From NCBI GenBank assembly GCA_030248295.1, contig JASANH010000212.1, positions 186,001 to 250,000 on the forward strand: a stretch of DNA of 64,000 nucleotides. The letters are read 5' to 3'. This DNA is from Mesodorylaimus sp. YZB2_4. Lineage: Eukaryota; Nematoda; Enoplea; Dorylaimida; Dorylaimidae. How positions within the stretch are numbered: the first letter of the stretch is position 1; every line of letters starts with the position of its first letter. A program made the translations under genes and the position numbers. Below the pieces are notes generated by a model. The model saw nothing but the letters and a program-made list of their open reading frames with translations. It was not told the DNA's origin and ran no database searches. Shown here one piece after another: positions 24,308-37,238 of the stretch.

Positions 24308-26438
24308 TTATTGCTTCTGCCTCTGTCGTCTACCAGCATTTCTTGCTGTCGATGAAAATTCATGCCGCAATTTCCCATCACCTTGAAAATATTTAAAAGT
24401 TACTTTTCGAGCATCAATTATCACGAGTACATAGCCGCCTTTTTTTGGGTCAACGTCACTCAGGTTAGGAAAAACGAATTTGGTTTCCACTGTGTGCGGG
24501 ACATCGGCTAGCGATGGCAATATGTGAGCTTTGTCGAACCTGGACGCCGCGCCGGAGGTCACTAATTGCACTGTCCAGGAGACTGATGAGTCAGCCATTG
24601 TCAAATGCTGCAAAGAAAAATGTATTCGAAATAAAACTCTGGGAAACAAATGAACAAAAATTTCTGGGGTCGCAAATAGCAAAGAAAGGGCAAATAGGGC
24701 ACAAATGGAGCGCCTTCCTCCCCCAGCTGTAACATCAGCAGTGGACTAATTCTTATTTCTCCACTCTCCATCCCCCTGATTATCCTGGCTTCTTGTAGAC
24801 TTGGAATATTAGAGATATCTATTAGGGCATACTACAATAGACTGAAAGGCAGCCACCATAAACGTATTCTCACCTCCAGCTGGTGGTTATGCCCGGCAAG
24901 GTAGGCATTAATCTTGTGTTTGACTAGCATATCGGCTATTCGGTTTATCAGACATCTTGAATTGCCGTTTTTGCCAGTGGAATAAATGGGAAAATGCCCG
25001 GCAACAAAAATATAATCTGCCCTATAAAATCCGGACTAGAAACTATCCTGTAAAGAATACACTAATGTAATCTGCAGTAAATCAGTCATACTCTGATGCT
25101 TTCAGCACATTTTCCAGCCACTTTAACGACTCCTCGGAAGCTGTTTCGTTTTTTATTGGAATATTTTTTCGCGCATCTCCGCATAATAACATCGTGTCCA
25201 GAACGAAAATATCGACGCTAGTTCCTGCCCTTCGATTTGTCCCACCGAATGAGTAACGAATTGAATAATAATTGGATGGAAATACCCTTTGAAAGGAGTG
25301 GTTCAGGGCTGTTGTATGCAGCACGTGGAAGCCCGTCAGAAATGGATGGGCAGCCTACTCATCCTCATTATTCCCGGTGGTCCTGGTCCACTCTATCTAA
25401 CCGGCATAATAGGGGGGGGGGGGGTATTGGCATGGATTAGCATCCACGCAAAAGCATGGAAATCGTCAGGCAAGCGGGCATCGATTTACGTGTCCCATTT
25501 TCTGCATAATCAGTTAGTTGGCTGATCTGCGTCTTGTTATGCTTTGCGCTATGCATACTGCACCCCAAGTCCTCACGTTACCCTGGGGTTGTACAGTAGG
25601 CTCTCGAATGGGCCCGACCTGAAAGATGCAGTACAAGGGGCTTAGGATTTCAAACCGACCCCGCGTATTCCTACGCGAAAGCACATGCCATTAGGTCATG
25701 AGGATCTGACTTGAATCGCTGTGGATACTCGCGGAGAGAGGAATATGGACCAGTATAGTGTAGGCATATTCGTTAGTGATACGGGTAGCATTTCATAATC
25801 TGTGCTTTGTGGGGGATTAAGATAGAAATCCACATAAGGACCCTGTAGCCACACGGGACCCCAAAAGATCTGACCTAGGGGCTACTAGCGAGGGGATCCA
25901 CATGGGGATTTACAACTCAAAAATGTTCTCCAAGTGCATGCTGGATGGTCGTCCGTCAGGCACTCGCATTCGGAAGCCATGAAAAATGTTACTGCACCGC
26001 GAACCTACCATCTAGGATTCTTGCGAGTATAGTCAATTTGTGCTTGCACATTTCCCATGTGATCGTGGTTACCAGCTGAGATATACCAGGGTATATTCCT
26101 TTCTCTGCCGTATGAATACACGCTCTCAAATGTTGCCTATGAGGAAATGCGATGTCTGAATTCTCACAAATTAAATTTAAGTTGCTTACTTACGTAAAAT
26201 CGCGGGCTATAAGCATCATCGATGCCTTTGTCATAAAAATTATCACCTGTGGTCAAATAAAAGTTTGGATGCCACAGGTTGCTGCTTCTGTCCACGAGCT
26301 CAGCTACTTTCCTTTGTATCTTCGTCGTATATGGTTCCTCATCCAAGCCCCCAAAATCTCCCAAGAGGAAAAATCTGAGCGTTTGATATCTTGGTAATTC
26401 GCAAACGTTATTCTTGAAAGTGCATTTAACCGAACAAT
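24308..26438 (-). CDS. Tartrate-resistant-type purple acid phosphatase, copy 1
   Basis: Five exons are read on the minus strand: 26438-26194, 26136-26009, 25286-25092, 25021-24874 and 24607-24308. All metallophosphatase blocks appear in order: LGDFGG, TTGDNFYDKG, AGNHDHMG, VAGHFPIYS and AGHNHQLE. They supply the Asp, Asn and His ligands of the two-metal site. The usual GDWGG has Phe for Trp, and GHDH is GHNH. The cysteine in the LLCGD segment matches mammalian TRAP (ACP5). The C-terminal exon ends in an Arg/Gln-rich tail. The family hydrolyses phosphate monoesters in lysosomes or extracellularly. The first exon, with the signal peptide, must end in phase 1 upstream of 26438 and was not found. 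Confidence 0.85.
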
Positions 26439-27059
26439 CTAAACAATCAGAATTCAAATCATGAAACTTTTTCTCATTAGCTGTGGAAATTACCACAGAA
26501 TTTGCTTGCTGGAAGAATTATGATGAATTTTAGCAGAAGTGATCTAATGAACGATTTCGCTGTGAAATCATCCATTGTTTTTGGGAAAAAAGAACCAACG
26601 CCTCTGAATTGCGCACTGTATGCTGGAGCTTGAACACTCCTTGCGTCGTCTTATTGGAGATAGGGGACCTAACCAAGAATTTCAATTGTTCGCGATATCT
26701 AGAATCAGAGGGAAAAAAATGTATATGATTTCTGACGTTTTCTCGCTCGGGATCTGGAATTTTAAAACTTAAAGTAATTAATACGTAGGTAGAATTCTGA
26801 ATATTTCAAAAAGTGACTGGTTCGGTTTGGCGTGCTACTTAACCGCAGCGGCATCAACCTGAAAATGACTCACGCTTGATGATGCAGTGAGAGAATGCAG
26901 AAATAGTTATGCACCTACACGTGCAGACAAATACGAAGCTGGATTCGCGCGCTAAGGTGTTTACGTCAGAAAAAGTACTGACACGGACACTGGGAAGACC
27001 CCGTTGCAGCCCCGCAGGAAAATGTCTCCAAATCAAACGTCGAGAAACATTTGTCCAAC

Positions 27060-27540
27060 CCCTTCTATTTTCATTTTTTTCAAATTTTTGTGGGCCGAAA
27101 GCCGTTTTGCCTGCCGCCGGCCAGCAGTCAAACCTTCTAAGCAGGACTGTGCGGGGACCAGCACACACAGCAGCGTCCCTCTGCGAGTCTGCACTAGGAG
27201 CACCTCCAGGCGAGGCTGCCCTGCACTGGACACCGATTTCCTCCGACACTCACTTCCCGACACTCACTTCCCGACACTTTCCGACACTCACACCTCACTA
27301 GCATACAGCATTGATACGCAGGGTAATAACGGCGCCACATTCAAATCACAAGGACAACACAACCTCACTACACCTCGTTTGGCTTCAGTCTCCCCGTTTG
27401 GAGCACCTCGACGGTACAGTGAGTCACCCACGACCTGGCCTGCAAGGCCAGCGAGGGTTTACGTAAACCAACCTCCATCACCGGGGATCGGCCCCCTGGA
27501 CAAGTCCAGCCACTCGCTCTTAAGCAATACGGAGGAATAA
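27060..27540 (-). mobile_element. Second SINE family, copy 1
   Basis: On the minus strand this segment aligns by eye with 46642-47062. Shared blocks are GATCCCCGG, AACCCTCGCTG, GTGGGTGACTCAC, GAAGCCAAACGAG, CTCGCAGAGGGA and a CACAAAAA tail. A (CCGACACTCACTT)n simple repeat at 27240-27296 interrupts the body. A fragment at 27541-27605 resembles the head of the tRNA-Glu-like SINE, so the copy may be composite. Confidence 0.7.
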
Positions 27541-28093
27541 ATGCCGAACCGCCCTCGAGTCGAACATTTGCCAGAGAGCGCCTCCAGCGTGAGAGAAGGA
27601 AGGCTCCCAGTGTGACCTATGTGACTCAATTGTTCGTACATGCACTTTTTCTTGCAGTCATAATGCTGCTATAGCATTCTTTCCTAATCGAGGGTGGTTT
27701 CTTTTGCAATGGCCGAGTAGACAGGCCATCCTTAGCTCGATAGCCACAGTCAGCATTGGATGGTTCAAAAGTTTCTCGTCTATAACAGTCCTTTCTGGGA
27801 ATAATGTGTGTGTGAGGCAAAAGCGCAATGGTTATAGTTAATGGTTCAAAGACAATCACCAATAAACTAAATGCGTTGCTTTTATGCAAACACTCTGAAA
27901 GGATTTACCTAAACCCTGACGTATGGATACTTGAAAAATGCCTTAGTTTCTCCCTTTTCACAATGTTGCAGTAATTTACTCATGATGATTGAAATGGATT
28001 ACATAAGGTGCCGAGTATACTATAGACTAAATATAACAGTCAAATGATTTGCCCTCAATACGAGACTGCGCACTCGAAGTCTCGATCGACTAG

Positions 28094-31037
28094 TTATGCC
28101 ACCCGCCGCCCTTGCATTCGTTGTCTTTGCCTCATTCTTCGTCTTGCTGAATCTCGTCTACTCGGTGACGAAACTGAATAAAGTTCTCTGCCATCGCTTT
28201 GGTAATATTTCATGGTCACTTGTCGAGTATCAGCCTCCACATACACAAAACCGCCTTTTGTCGACCCGCTGTCTCCCGTATTTGGTGACACGAACTTGCT
28301 CTTCACCATAAATGGGTTCGTCGCCAAGGGCTTCTCAGGAGTTTTTACTGCTTTATCAAATTTAGAAGCAGTGCCGGAGGTCACCAAATTCACTGTCCAT
28401 TTGTTTGGCCCGCCAGTCATAGTAAGGTGCTAAAATGGGCAGGCCAAACTTAAGCTATGCTTCACTTATCAAAAGGCAATATTTTTTTCAGCTCAGAAAC
28501 AGACGGCTAAAGGAAACGCGATTTTTGACCCCGTACATGCAACCGTGATTTGGATCCGTTTTTGTTGTCAAAGGTAGGGGAAACGAAGAACGACTAAAGG
28601 AGGCTGCAAAAATAACTCTTGAGAGATTGCAATGTTTTCTGTAGCTCATTTGAAAGTGTAACCAGTCCTGGTAGGCGTAGGAGGGAGGTGGCCGACCGAA
28701 GTCGGCGGTCTTGACAAATATGCTTTTTTACAGTATTCGCTTTAAAAAACGTAGTGTTTACTCTAAAGACGACTTAGCCAGTTCTGTGAACAATTAGCGT
28801 GGTCGGCTGCGGAAGCGACGCTGTGTATCGCAACTGGGCGCCTTATCAAGCTGAAACACAGACGGCCAAGGACTCAAGAACAGGCTAGCAGCAGCAGCAA
28901 GCCGTGAACTTTCGACGAGTTTCAATGAGAAAACGAAAATTCCCAAGGAACCGTTGCGCCTTTTTGACTGCGCTCATCTGCGTTCATGCTTGACGCTCTC
29001 AGCCGCATCCAGTCAACTTAACAGGCTTCGGAATCGCTATGTGGTCTTCAACGTATTTGCTTCCCGACACCTGACACCATAATAAAAGCCATTTGAATCA
29101 GCCTACCATCTGACTTTTTGTCTCATGGGCAGTTGTGGACATGGCTTTTGTCGAGTGCGAGCGTGAGTGGGCGGAGACACGCCGCTTTCGATTAGAGCTA
29201 CAGTAAATGTGCGGAAATAATGCGGGAGTACGGGTTAATATCCCACTCTGCCAGCCCCTGCTGGAGAGGAAAACTGGAGTCGCCAGCCATAAAGGATACA
29301 AATTACAGAAATTTGCATCATCGATGCTTGCTATGAATGCTGCCTTTTTTCACAGATTCAAAAATATGTTTGATCTGACGTGAGTCTTGCTGTTGCGTAG
29401 AATTTAGCACGGTCGAGAATCATTGCGTAAGTACTCAATGTGACGTCTCACCTCCAGTTGATGATTATGCCCCGCAAAATAAGCATTGACCTTGTATTTA
29501 ATGAGCATATCTGCAATCGCATCTCTCATGCAATCCGAACTGCCATGTTTGCCGGTCGAATAAATTGGGTAATGTCCCACGACAAAAACAAAGCTGGCCC
29601 TAAATACATTTTCTATACTTAATATTCGGAAAGAAAACTTTCAGGTGGTTAATTTCTCTTACAGTGACACTTGTAGCTGAATTTCGAGCCACGACAGAAT
29701 TGATTGGGCAGAAAACTTGTTAAAGAAACGATTTCGTGTAGGGTCACCGCATAATAAAACTGTGTCCATAATTATGATGTCGACGTAGGTAGCCGCTCCT
29801 CGACGCTCATCGCCAAAGATATATCGGATTGGATAGTACAAAGCTGCAAATAACCTGAAACATACACATCGGCGATGCAAACAATGAGTTAAATTCGGGC
29901 TCACGATCAGATATATAGTATGGGCACGGTAAGCTATGGAGCAAAATAGGGTATGGTTACTTCTGTCGCGCACAGCTCAGCATGATTCAGCTACCAGCAG
30001 TCAGAAGCACACAAAATCACTAAGTGATAAAGTAAAAGTGTCAAGGAAGGATGGATTCTTAAACATAGTAGAGTAATGTGGTTTGGGCACTGTAGGTACA
30101 TTATAGCTTCATTGTGTGCCTTTGTTGGTAACAGGTGAATTGGTTCTGCTGGGTAAGAAATAAATTTTTAATCTTCCAGATTTGCCACCTCTCTTGCATC
30201 TTGCCCGCTTGCTTCCATCAATCTTGCAGAAATTATTGAGAAAATTTCAGTCTAACATTATTAGTTCTGTCTGACTGGTATCTAGCATTATTTATAAGCG
30301 CATCTACCAAGTTGTGTCATGAAAGTTAGCCGCTACGGATCAGAATCGGGCTCCTAGATCTTTCGCTGACTTGCTAAAGCGAGAATGCCCGAAAAAAGAA
30401 CTAGTTGCATGTAAAAATACAGAAATCAACTGACCTCAAATTTTGCTGGCTAAGCATCTACATAAATGGAAGACGATGGGTATCTAAATTTGACTTCGGT
30501 GCAGCTAATCTGGTTTCTGCTGGCATGGTGCACGCAATCTGACTGTCAAGTATTGGCTTAATGCGTCTGCGTTAGAACATACTGTATCCAGCCAACTTTT
30601 CTTACCATCTTGGATTTCTTAAACTGTAGTCAGCTTGTGCTTGTATATTCCCCCAATGGTCATGATTCCCAGCTACGATGTACCAGGGTAACTTCAAATC
30701 TCTGCCATACGAATACACATTTTCGAAAGTCGCCTACAGTTTTTCAACTTTGAGAAAGAAAGACTAATTTTGTTGTCTTTACTTACTTCAAATCGGGGGC
30801 TATTCACATCTGCAATTCCTGTTTCGTAGAAATTATCTCCTGCTGCGACAAAAAAATTAGGGCGCTTCGATATGCTAATCTTGTCCAAGAACTCGGCCAC
30901 TTTTAACTGTACTTCGGTCGTGTAAGGTTTTGTGTCCGATCCTCCGAAATCGCCCACAACGAAAAACCTTAGAGATGGCTCTGTTGGTAATCGGCAGATG
31001 CGAGTGATCCCTTTCTGGGTGCAATTTTGGGAACATT
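28094..31037 (-). CDS. Tartrate-resistant-type purple acid phosphatase, copy 2
   Basis: Five exons with the same phases as copy 1: 31037-30787, 30733-30606, 29854-29663, 29599-29452 and 28429-28094. Active-site blocks are VGDFGG, AAGDNFYETG, AGNHDHWG, VVGHYPIYS and AGHNHQLE, so the metal ligands are complete. DTVLLCGDP marks the TRAP-type middle segment. The last exon encodes a GGFVYVEADTRQVTMKYYQ strand region followed by a strongly basic tail (RRRMRQRQRMQGRR). The exon with the signal peptide is missing upstream. It should end in phase 1, before EC(S) at the start of the first exon seen. Order and orientation suggest tandem duplication with copy 1. Confidence 0.85.
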
Positions 31038-31912
31038 CTACGTAAATAAAGTTCACACCTTGCAGAATTGTTTCATATGGCCTTGGGACTCTCAATTTAT
31101 GCAAGGAAAAAGAACAGTGAGAAACCCCGCTGACGGGAAGATATTGATCGATTTGTAGTCATAAACAGGGTTTCCCACTTGCAGGGTAGGGGAGTTCGGC
31201 TTGTAATCAATTTGGAGATTTTCAGTTTGAAGGACAGAATGTCTACGTACCCGCAGACATATGCATAGCCGATGCTTTCTCTCTTTTTCTGACTTTTTTC
31301 CCCCTGGTTTCCTAAGCGTAGGCTTCGGCTTCGACCCAACACTCGTCAAAAAACTGCCAACTTAGCATCGCTCGCTTCGCGCATCGTTAGCATCGCTTTG
31401 GTGTTTTGGCGTAGCACAAACTAGCATAGCTAAACGCCACCTGATCGCCAATTTTCACATTTCTTTGATGATGCTTTGTGTCAGGCGAGTGAAAACAGTT
31501 GAGCGAAGACTTTGGAGAAAAGTGTACAATATATCTACTGGTGTTCTTGCTATGTGTAACTTCCCACAGCGTCTGACAGGCTGTCTACAGATACAATACT
31601 CTGGTGCCCACAGCTTGCCAATATTTTCCGTCAACAATCTCAGAATATCCGTATTGCGTAAAAGCTTCACAGATTTAGCAAACTTACCACAAATTTTAAT
31701 AATCATGAAGATGAATGCTTTCAAAAGGGTAGACTTAGTTTCCGGGTCATAAGACTTCATTGTTGCAGCAAACTGCAATTACTGTACAATGGACCTAACA
31801 CAAATGTTTTTACTTTCTGACTAGTTGGTGGCAAAAAGGTCTTGAAGCTTTTCTGATCATAAGGTCAAAAAGACAGTGGTACAGTAAAAAGGAATATCAT
31901 ATTGAATCAAAC

Positions 31913-32959
31913 TTATATGGATTTATCCATGACCCAGTCATTGTGCATAGCCTTCCCAAGTAAAGCACACCCGTGAGAATCCAAACGCGAATGGTTGAAA
32001 TTTGCAAGCTGAATATCACAGCCTATAAGTCGGATTACCCAGTCTAGACCCCCTGCGATGGGCAGTGGGTCTAAACCGAGTAATTCGACTATAGATTCAC
32101 GTGCGTCTTTCTTCAAAGAGAACAATTGGCAGGCGCCCTTCCCCCCCCCCCCCCTCCTACCCGCCACAGCTGGATGTATGAAATTGAAACTTCGACACCA
32201 CACTCGAGCTGAACAGATGTCGGAACAGTCCTGCGGATGTGCAGCTGGGAATGATTCTATTGGTGTTTCCGTTATGCACGCTGGTGTCATCGTATAATTT
32301 CGAATGCAATCTACAATAAGAACTCAAGAAATCTTATATTTCAAAACAAAAGCAGCGTACTTGTTATTTGGCGCAGTGTTTGAGATGGAAAAGTCGCTGT
32401 GCCATTCAGTGGCAGATCGGCAATTTTCGGAGCTCGGTCAGCGGTTGAGGGGTTGTTAATGATGCTCATGTAGAATTCGTTTCCAGAATTTGAATCTCTG
32501 CAAGGGTAATTCCTGACCCAAGTGTTCGATACTGGCATTTGCATATTGGGTGTGTTGGCATCGCCGTACCAGAATGTGGTGTCGTTGGTAACTGAGCATA
32601 TATTGCCATTGACGCTATGGTCGCGTCGAAGTGCTATCCATACGCGCACAGTTTTCGTTCCATAGATGTTCTGCAATGATGAAAATCTTGAGAGAACAGA
32701 GCTGACATAGACTTATCTTACGATCAGGCATTTGTAAAATCGCATTGAACTCTCGAGTCGTGTGGAGCTGCGCCAATGCGGAATTGTAGGCTTGGCACCG
32801 ATTTCACGCAGAAATCCAATCAGCGTGACCACTTACGACGAAAAAGCATCGATCCCAAATCATGGTCCCATTTAAGCTTTTTTCACACGTGTCTTTTGCG
32901 ATTCCAGAAAGAGCTGACTGCACAAAAAGAGAGAAGCACAAAAAGACCTTGGTGATCAT
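31913..32959 (-). pseudogene. C-type lectin/PAN protein, broken copy A
   Basis: This matches the intact copy at 41354-42264 exon for exon but is damaged. Exon 1 opens MITKVFLCFSLFVQSALSG (signal peptide). A TGA at 32804-32806 replaces the Trp codon of the WDRC motif, and an extra base near 32727 shifts the frame before the exon 1 donor. Exon 2 (about 32670-32361) differs from the intact copy at only a few bases. Exon 3 contains a poly-C run at 32143-32156 that would add seven residues in frame, then diverges after the CQLFS block. Two independent lesions in exon 1 argue for a pseudogene unless translation starts elsewhere. Confidence 0.75.
32143..32156. repeat. Poly-C run
   Basis: A homopolymer of about 14 C within the third exon of the broken lectin copy. 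Similar C or G runs occur near 25412, 35211, 35874, 46009, 48861 and 49203. Confidence 0.8.
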
Positions 32960-33052
32960 CTCTTCGTTGAAGTCACAGTACACTCGTAGTTTTGACCAGG
33001 AGCTGGTGCCAGGATCAGACCTTGAGTCGAATGAGTCTATGTTGCTACGCAA

Positions 33053-34196
33053 ATGCTCTTTATTTCGTTTAGTTTCTGAAGCGGGGGTATTTCACTGGCG
33101 CACAGGCCGCATAGGGGACGTGGGTCTGGCGCGCATGAGGATGCTCGCTAGCCGTAGAGCTATAAAATCTTGCCCGTGGCGGGAGCCAATTTGGATGCCG
33201 AATAACGGACATCGATTTTCTGACGAATTGGAAGACAAACACAGTTTAATTTTCAGTCACTAACGCTATCTCCGCGTTAGTATTCCCAAAAAATTTAGCT
33301 TGAAAAAAAGGCCATAAGCGGCAAACCAGGCAACAGGGTAGGGTGCAACATCCTGACTACCATAAACTGGGGTGACTTTGCCTGATTTTCACAAGCTCAT
33401 TATTTTGTACTTCCATTGCTGATTGGCTGATGGGCACTCTGTGGCTTGCACTCAGAAGATGTAGATTCTGAATATAGGCACTAAAATTAGCGCTGTGATC
33501 CTTGAAACCATTAAGCAGTGGCCGAGTAGACCAGCCATCCAAGCCCTGGTTCCACTCTGTGCATTGTCTGGTCTGAAAGTTTCGAGTCTGTAATAACAGA
33601 CTTTTTTGAAAATACAGTAATAAGACCGTTTTTCGTTTTTTCTACAAACTAGTTTGGCTTAAAACACTTGTTTCTACAACTGAGAGAGTTTGGTGACTAC
33701 CATACGTCTTCTTCATGACCTCTGAAAAACGTAGACTTAAAACACCTTACAGATCGATCGTTTCTTAGTCAGAAACTCTTACCGATGATACGCATGGATT
33801 TTTCGAAAATTTAGTTATATACACTATACGGGCGGCAGGAAAATCAACAAAAGTACTTCTTTTGTGCCTCTGCCATATGTACCCGATACCTTACTGCATC
33901 TTTGACTGGGCAAAAATTCTTAGGCTACCCTCATATTTCTTGATCGCAATAACGTCCCTCTGTCCTGTGGAAATAAGAGAAACAAAACCAAAAATTCTAA
34001 CCCGTGAAGGAGTCTAATTCAGAGCCTCGTGGTCGGAAACAAACGTGCTATCAGAAAGCCACTCTCTGCCTTAATTCGCTGTTAACTGACAAGATGCAGA
34101 ATTTGCAGAAACTTTCTCAGCAATGTTACTCCACATCAGATAAAACATGTCCTGCCCATGGAAACTCTCCACATCCATTCATATTTGGAAGCTATG
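33053..34196. other. No gene recognised
   Basis: Short frames only, no domain motif. Nothing structural was noticed before the hairpin at 34197. Confidence 0.45.
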
Positions 34197-34252
34197 CTGC
34201 AAATTTACTCGGGTGCCGCACGCACCCGAGTAGCACCCGAGTAAATTTGCAG
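34197..34252. repeat. Perfect 20-bp inverted repeat
   Basis: Arms 34197-34216 (CTGCAAATTTACTCGGGTGC) and 34233-34252 are exact reverse complements around a 16-base spacer. The spacer contains a further ACCCGAGTA motif. It could fold as a cruciform or be a relic of a foldback element. No gene context is evident. Confidence 0.85.
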
Positions 34253-35414
34253 TTTACCAGAGTTTGAGTTTTTGCGAACCCCCGGAATCCCGCAAGCAGC
34301 AGATCACTTTGATGCGCAAGCAGGATTGGCGCGTTGAGACACGTCGCACAAAACTTATCCTTGTTGATTGTTGCCCGCAGCCTAGCCAATCAATGGCGCC
34401 CAGGTCCGACCGATAATATCGGCCGATAATTGCGTTATCGAGCAAAATCGAGTAGCCAGCAAAATCCAACTATTATTCCAATTTAAATAAAGGGTAGAAG
34501 ATCATGAATAACTTCCTTTTATTCTAGCATCCAGACCCTGTCCTGCTGGCTGGGTTTTGATATTTATGCCCACTTCCTGACAGTGTCACACGGCTGGTCC
34601 TAGAGGTGTCATGCGTTGCCTCAGGTATGTCTGACATCTGCTTAAAAGAGCGAGCGAGTTTGTAGTTGGCATATTGCAATTTACATAGTCTTCAGGCCAG
34701 AGATTTTGAGCTTCCAAAATGATTTTAAAGGGAGCATAGCTTGCGAGATTGAAAAACTGCATTTTAAAGGATGGGGATCTGACCATAATTCAAATTTCCC
34801 GCTAAAAAATTTGACTTTTCAAGCGCTAAAAAATTATCGTTTTTATCGGCCGATAATTGCGTGCTGCACTCAACCCGTTCATTTGATGTTTCTAAACTCC
34901 GCACTACTTTCGACAGTCGATCCCTAAAGAATGAATGAACCAAAATGGTTGAATTCCGCAAGATACGCCAGATCTGTCAATTTTTATCGAAATCCGTTCA
35001 GTTACTGACGAGCGACACGGATTAAAAAAGGCGAAAAGTGACTTTTTTAGTAATACTGTAACTTTTTAGAGTTAATACTTTTGAAAAATCTGTTTGGAAA
35101 AGCGGATTCTTGAAGTTTAAGCTTTTAGAAAAACTAACTTTCACTGCTGTGCGACGCCTAGTTGTTGTTCCATGCTGATCTTTATCCTCCTCCCTCCTCC
35201 TCGTCTTCTCCCCCCCCCCCCCATGAACAATAAATCGTGTATTCTGGAGCTCGACGAGGGCCGCATGGATTTTGATAAAAATTGACATGATTGTAAAATT
35301 CGACGAAAAATGTGCAAAAAATCAAAAAATTTCGTCCGACCGAAGCAAATGCAAGGTGAGACGAGGTTGACTGGGCTCCCTTGGCGGCACATGCTTGAGT
35401 GGGTTACACTTATC

Positions 35415-36095
35415 TAGTGTTGATATCGTTAGCGAAAAAAGATATCGCTTATCGTTACAGTTAACGATATCCTGCCAAAAAGATATCGTTACCGTTAATC
35501 GTTAACGCGTTCCAAAAAATATCGTTAACGCGTTAAATATCGTTATTTTTATTATTAACCCAGCGTGACATATATGCATATATAGCATATATGCACGTGT
35601 TGTCACAACAATGTCCCACGAGCATATTCATTAGAGGTGCTGCCACACAAAGGGACTGTATCTCTTATATTAATACAGTCTCTGTCATCAGTATTATTGC
35701 CTTCTCCCGAATTCGACATTATTTTGAATATCAATATCGAAAATTTCTTAATGAAGAAATTTCTGATAACCAATCAGGCGACACAAATGACACACTGACG
35801 GCGAATGACGAAACACAAAAATACATATAATCACTCACACACTCACACTGTCTGTCCGCGGATGCGAAACAATCCCCCCCCCCCCCCATTAGCAGACATC
35901 TCATGCTATATTGCTGGGAACAAGCGCAGATTTTAAATTTGACGCTGTAGTAGTGTACGCGCAAATAACGCGTTATTCGACACAAAAAAGATACTGTTAC
36001 CGTTATAACGCGTTCTCTGAACATAGATATCGTTATCGTTACCGTTAATAACTTTAGCCAAAAACGATGTCGTTAACGCATTAAATATCGTTAAT
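35415..36095. mobile_element. hAT-like non-autonomous element, copy 1 (3' end lost)
   Basis: It begins TAGTGTTGATATCGTTAGCG and is rich in ATCGTTAACGCGTT motifs near both ends. It aligns with the elements at 49015-49993 and 48456-48913. It keeps about 290 internal bases absent from the 49-kb copy and has a poly-C run near 35874. The terminal CTCAACAACACTA is missing and no target duplication is seen, so the right end is truncated or diverged. Confidence 0.7.
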
Positions 36096-36231
36096 AGCGC
36101 TAAGTAATTTAAAGTCGTCACAATTGGATTCGCAAAACATTCGTCTGCATATTCCTAAAAGTAATTAAGTGAAGTAAAACCAGTGATCAACTTTGCCAAT
36201 GCATATTGTTGATTTCGTAGCTTACTTTTAC

Positions 36232-36563
36232 GTTCGGAGCTTTGCATAGTGAGCAAGATCCATTCTGCAGACACTTTTCACTCCTGATACAGAAAGCATC
36301 TGTGTTTTGCAAAAGTGTTTCTAACTTATGCACAAAGCTTAAACTACAGGACGTATGACGCATCGTGTTTTGAAAATGTTCACCGACAAAATGTCGTGGA
36401 CATAACATTGTCCACAAAACATTCTGCACATTTCGACCACAACATGATATGATGGACTTACACTGGGACATTAAGTGCGAGGACATTCTAACCCCTGATT
36501 GCGCCAGGATACGTTGTTCAGGAGATTTGGTCAAGGACATTTTGTTTACGACATATTGTCGTA
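36232..36563 (-). other. Candidate cysteine-rich exon
   Basis: An open minus-strand segment of about 110 codons lies between a TTTGTGGTTTACCAG acceptor and a GTAAGC donor. It contains SIISCCGRN, WTMLCPRHF, TSCSLSF, AFCIRSEKCL and NGSCSLCKAP. The spacing does not match a domain I know. It is long for a chance frame, but no partner exon in matching phase was found, so gene status is uncertain. Confidence 0.35.
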
Positions 36564-36758
36564 GCCCCAGTGCCTGGTAAACCACAAAGAATTGCTGCAG
36601 TTGCTATTGCCGCTTCAATCAGCCCATGTGCAGTCGCCTCCTCCGTCACTCAGCCCCCCGACACATCATTTTCGATTCGCATAACTAGCCATATACCTAC
36701 GCTTGCAGACCCACTCAACGCCCCATTCCCAGCTGTCCGCATTTACATAGCCATTCGT

Positions 36759-36951
36759 CCAATAACTTACCTTGCGACCCCGCTCCATCCAACAAAAACT
36801 CAATGTACCGCGCAACACTGTCAAATCCACGTTGCTCTTGGCCGCGCTTTACACGCTCCCACTCCTCCGCATCCACCCGCCCCTGAAATCTTATAGTCCT
36901 GCGGCCCACTGCCGCGGGTTGACGTTCTCCACATTCATACCGGTCCCTCAT
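36759..36951 (-). other. Candidate exon, ribbon-helix-helix-like
   Basis: On the minus strand, ATG at 36951 opens MRDRYECGERQPAA, then RRTIRFQGRVDAEEWERVK and GFDSVARYIEFLLDG, ending at a GTAAGTT donor. A beta strand followed by two helices with this polarity resembles a ribbon-helix-helix DNA-binding fold, which is inference from pattern only. The frame is also open upstream of the Met (DRLHNAFNQQGFGT), so the true start may differ. Confidence 0.35.
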
Positions 36952-37238
36952 CGTTCCAAATCCTTGTTGATTAAATGCATTATGTAACCGATCCCATTAT
37001 TCCGTGGGCCCACCATTGTTTCCTGATTCAAACGACTCCGTTACTTTTGCGTCAAGTAACAGGCCACTGCTTTCGACCGTTTTTTCTCTGCGCCACGCAC
37101 TGATTCCATTTTATTTTTATTCTAAGTAAGCCAAAGTCGTCTTAAAGCGACATAGACATTATGCCAACAAAAAACCCGAAACCCTGCAGCCCACCTACCC
37201 TATTTTTCTTCAACCGCCCCTGTAAACTTAAATACTTA

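Noticed and set aside
25082-25092. Apparent loss of the splice donor in phosphatase copy 1
   Set aside because: Comparison with copies 2 and 3 shows the donor is GTATGA just upstream, in the correct phase, so the gene is intact here.
26854-27540. Long frames on both strands
   Set aside because: They lie largely inside a SINE copy and a simple repeat. Frames exist on both strands, as expected for GC-rich repeat sequence.
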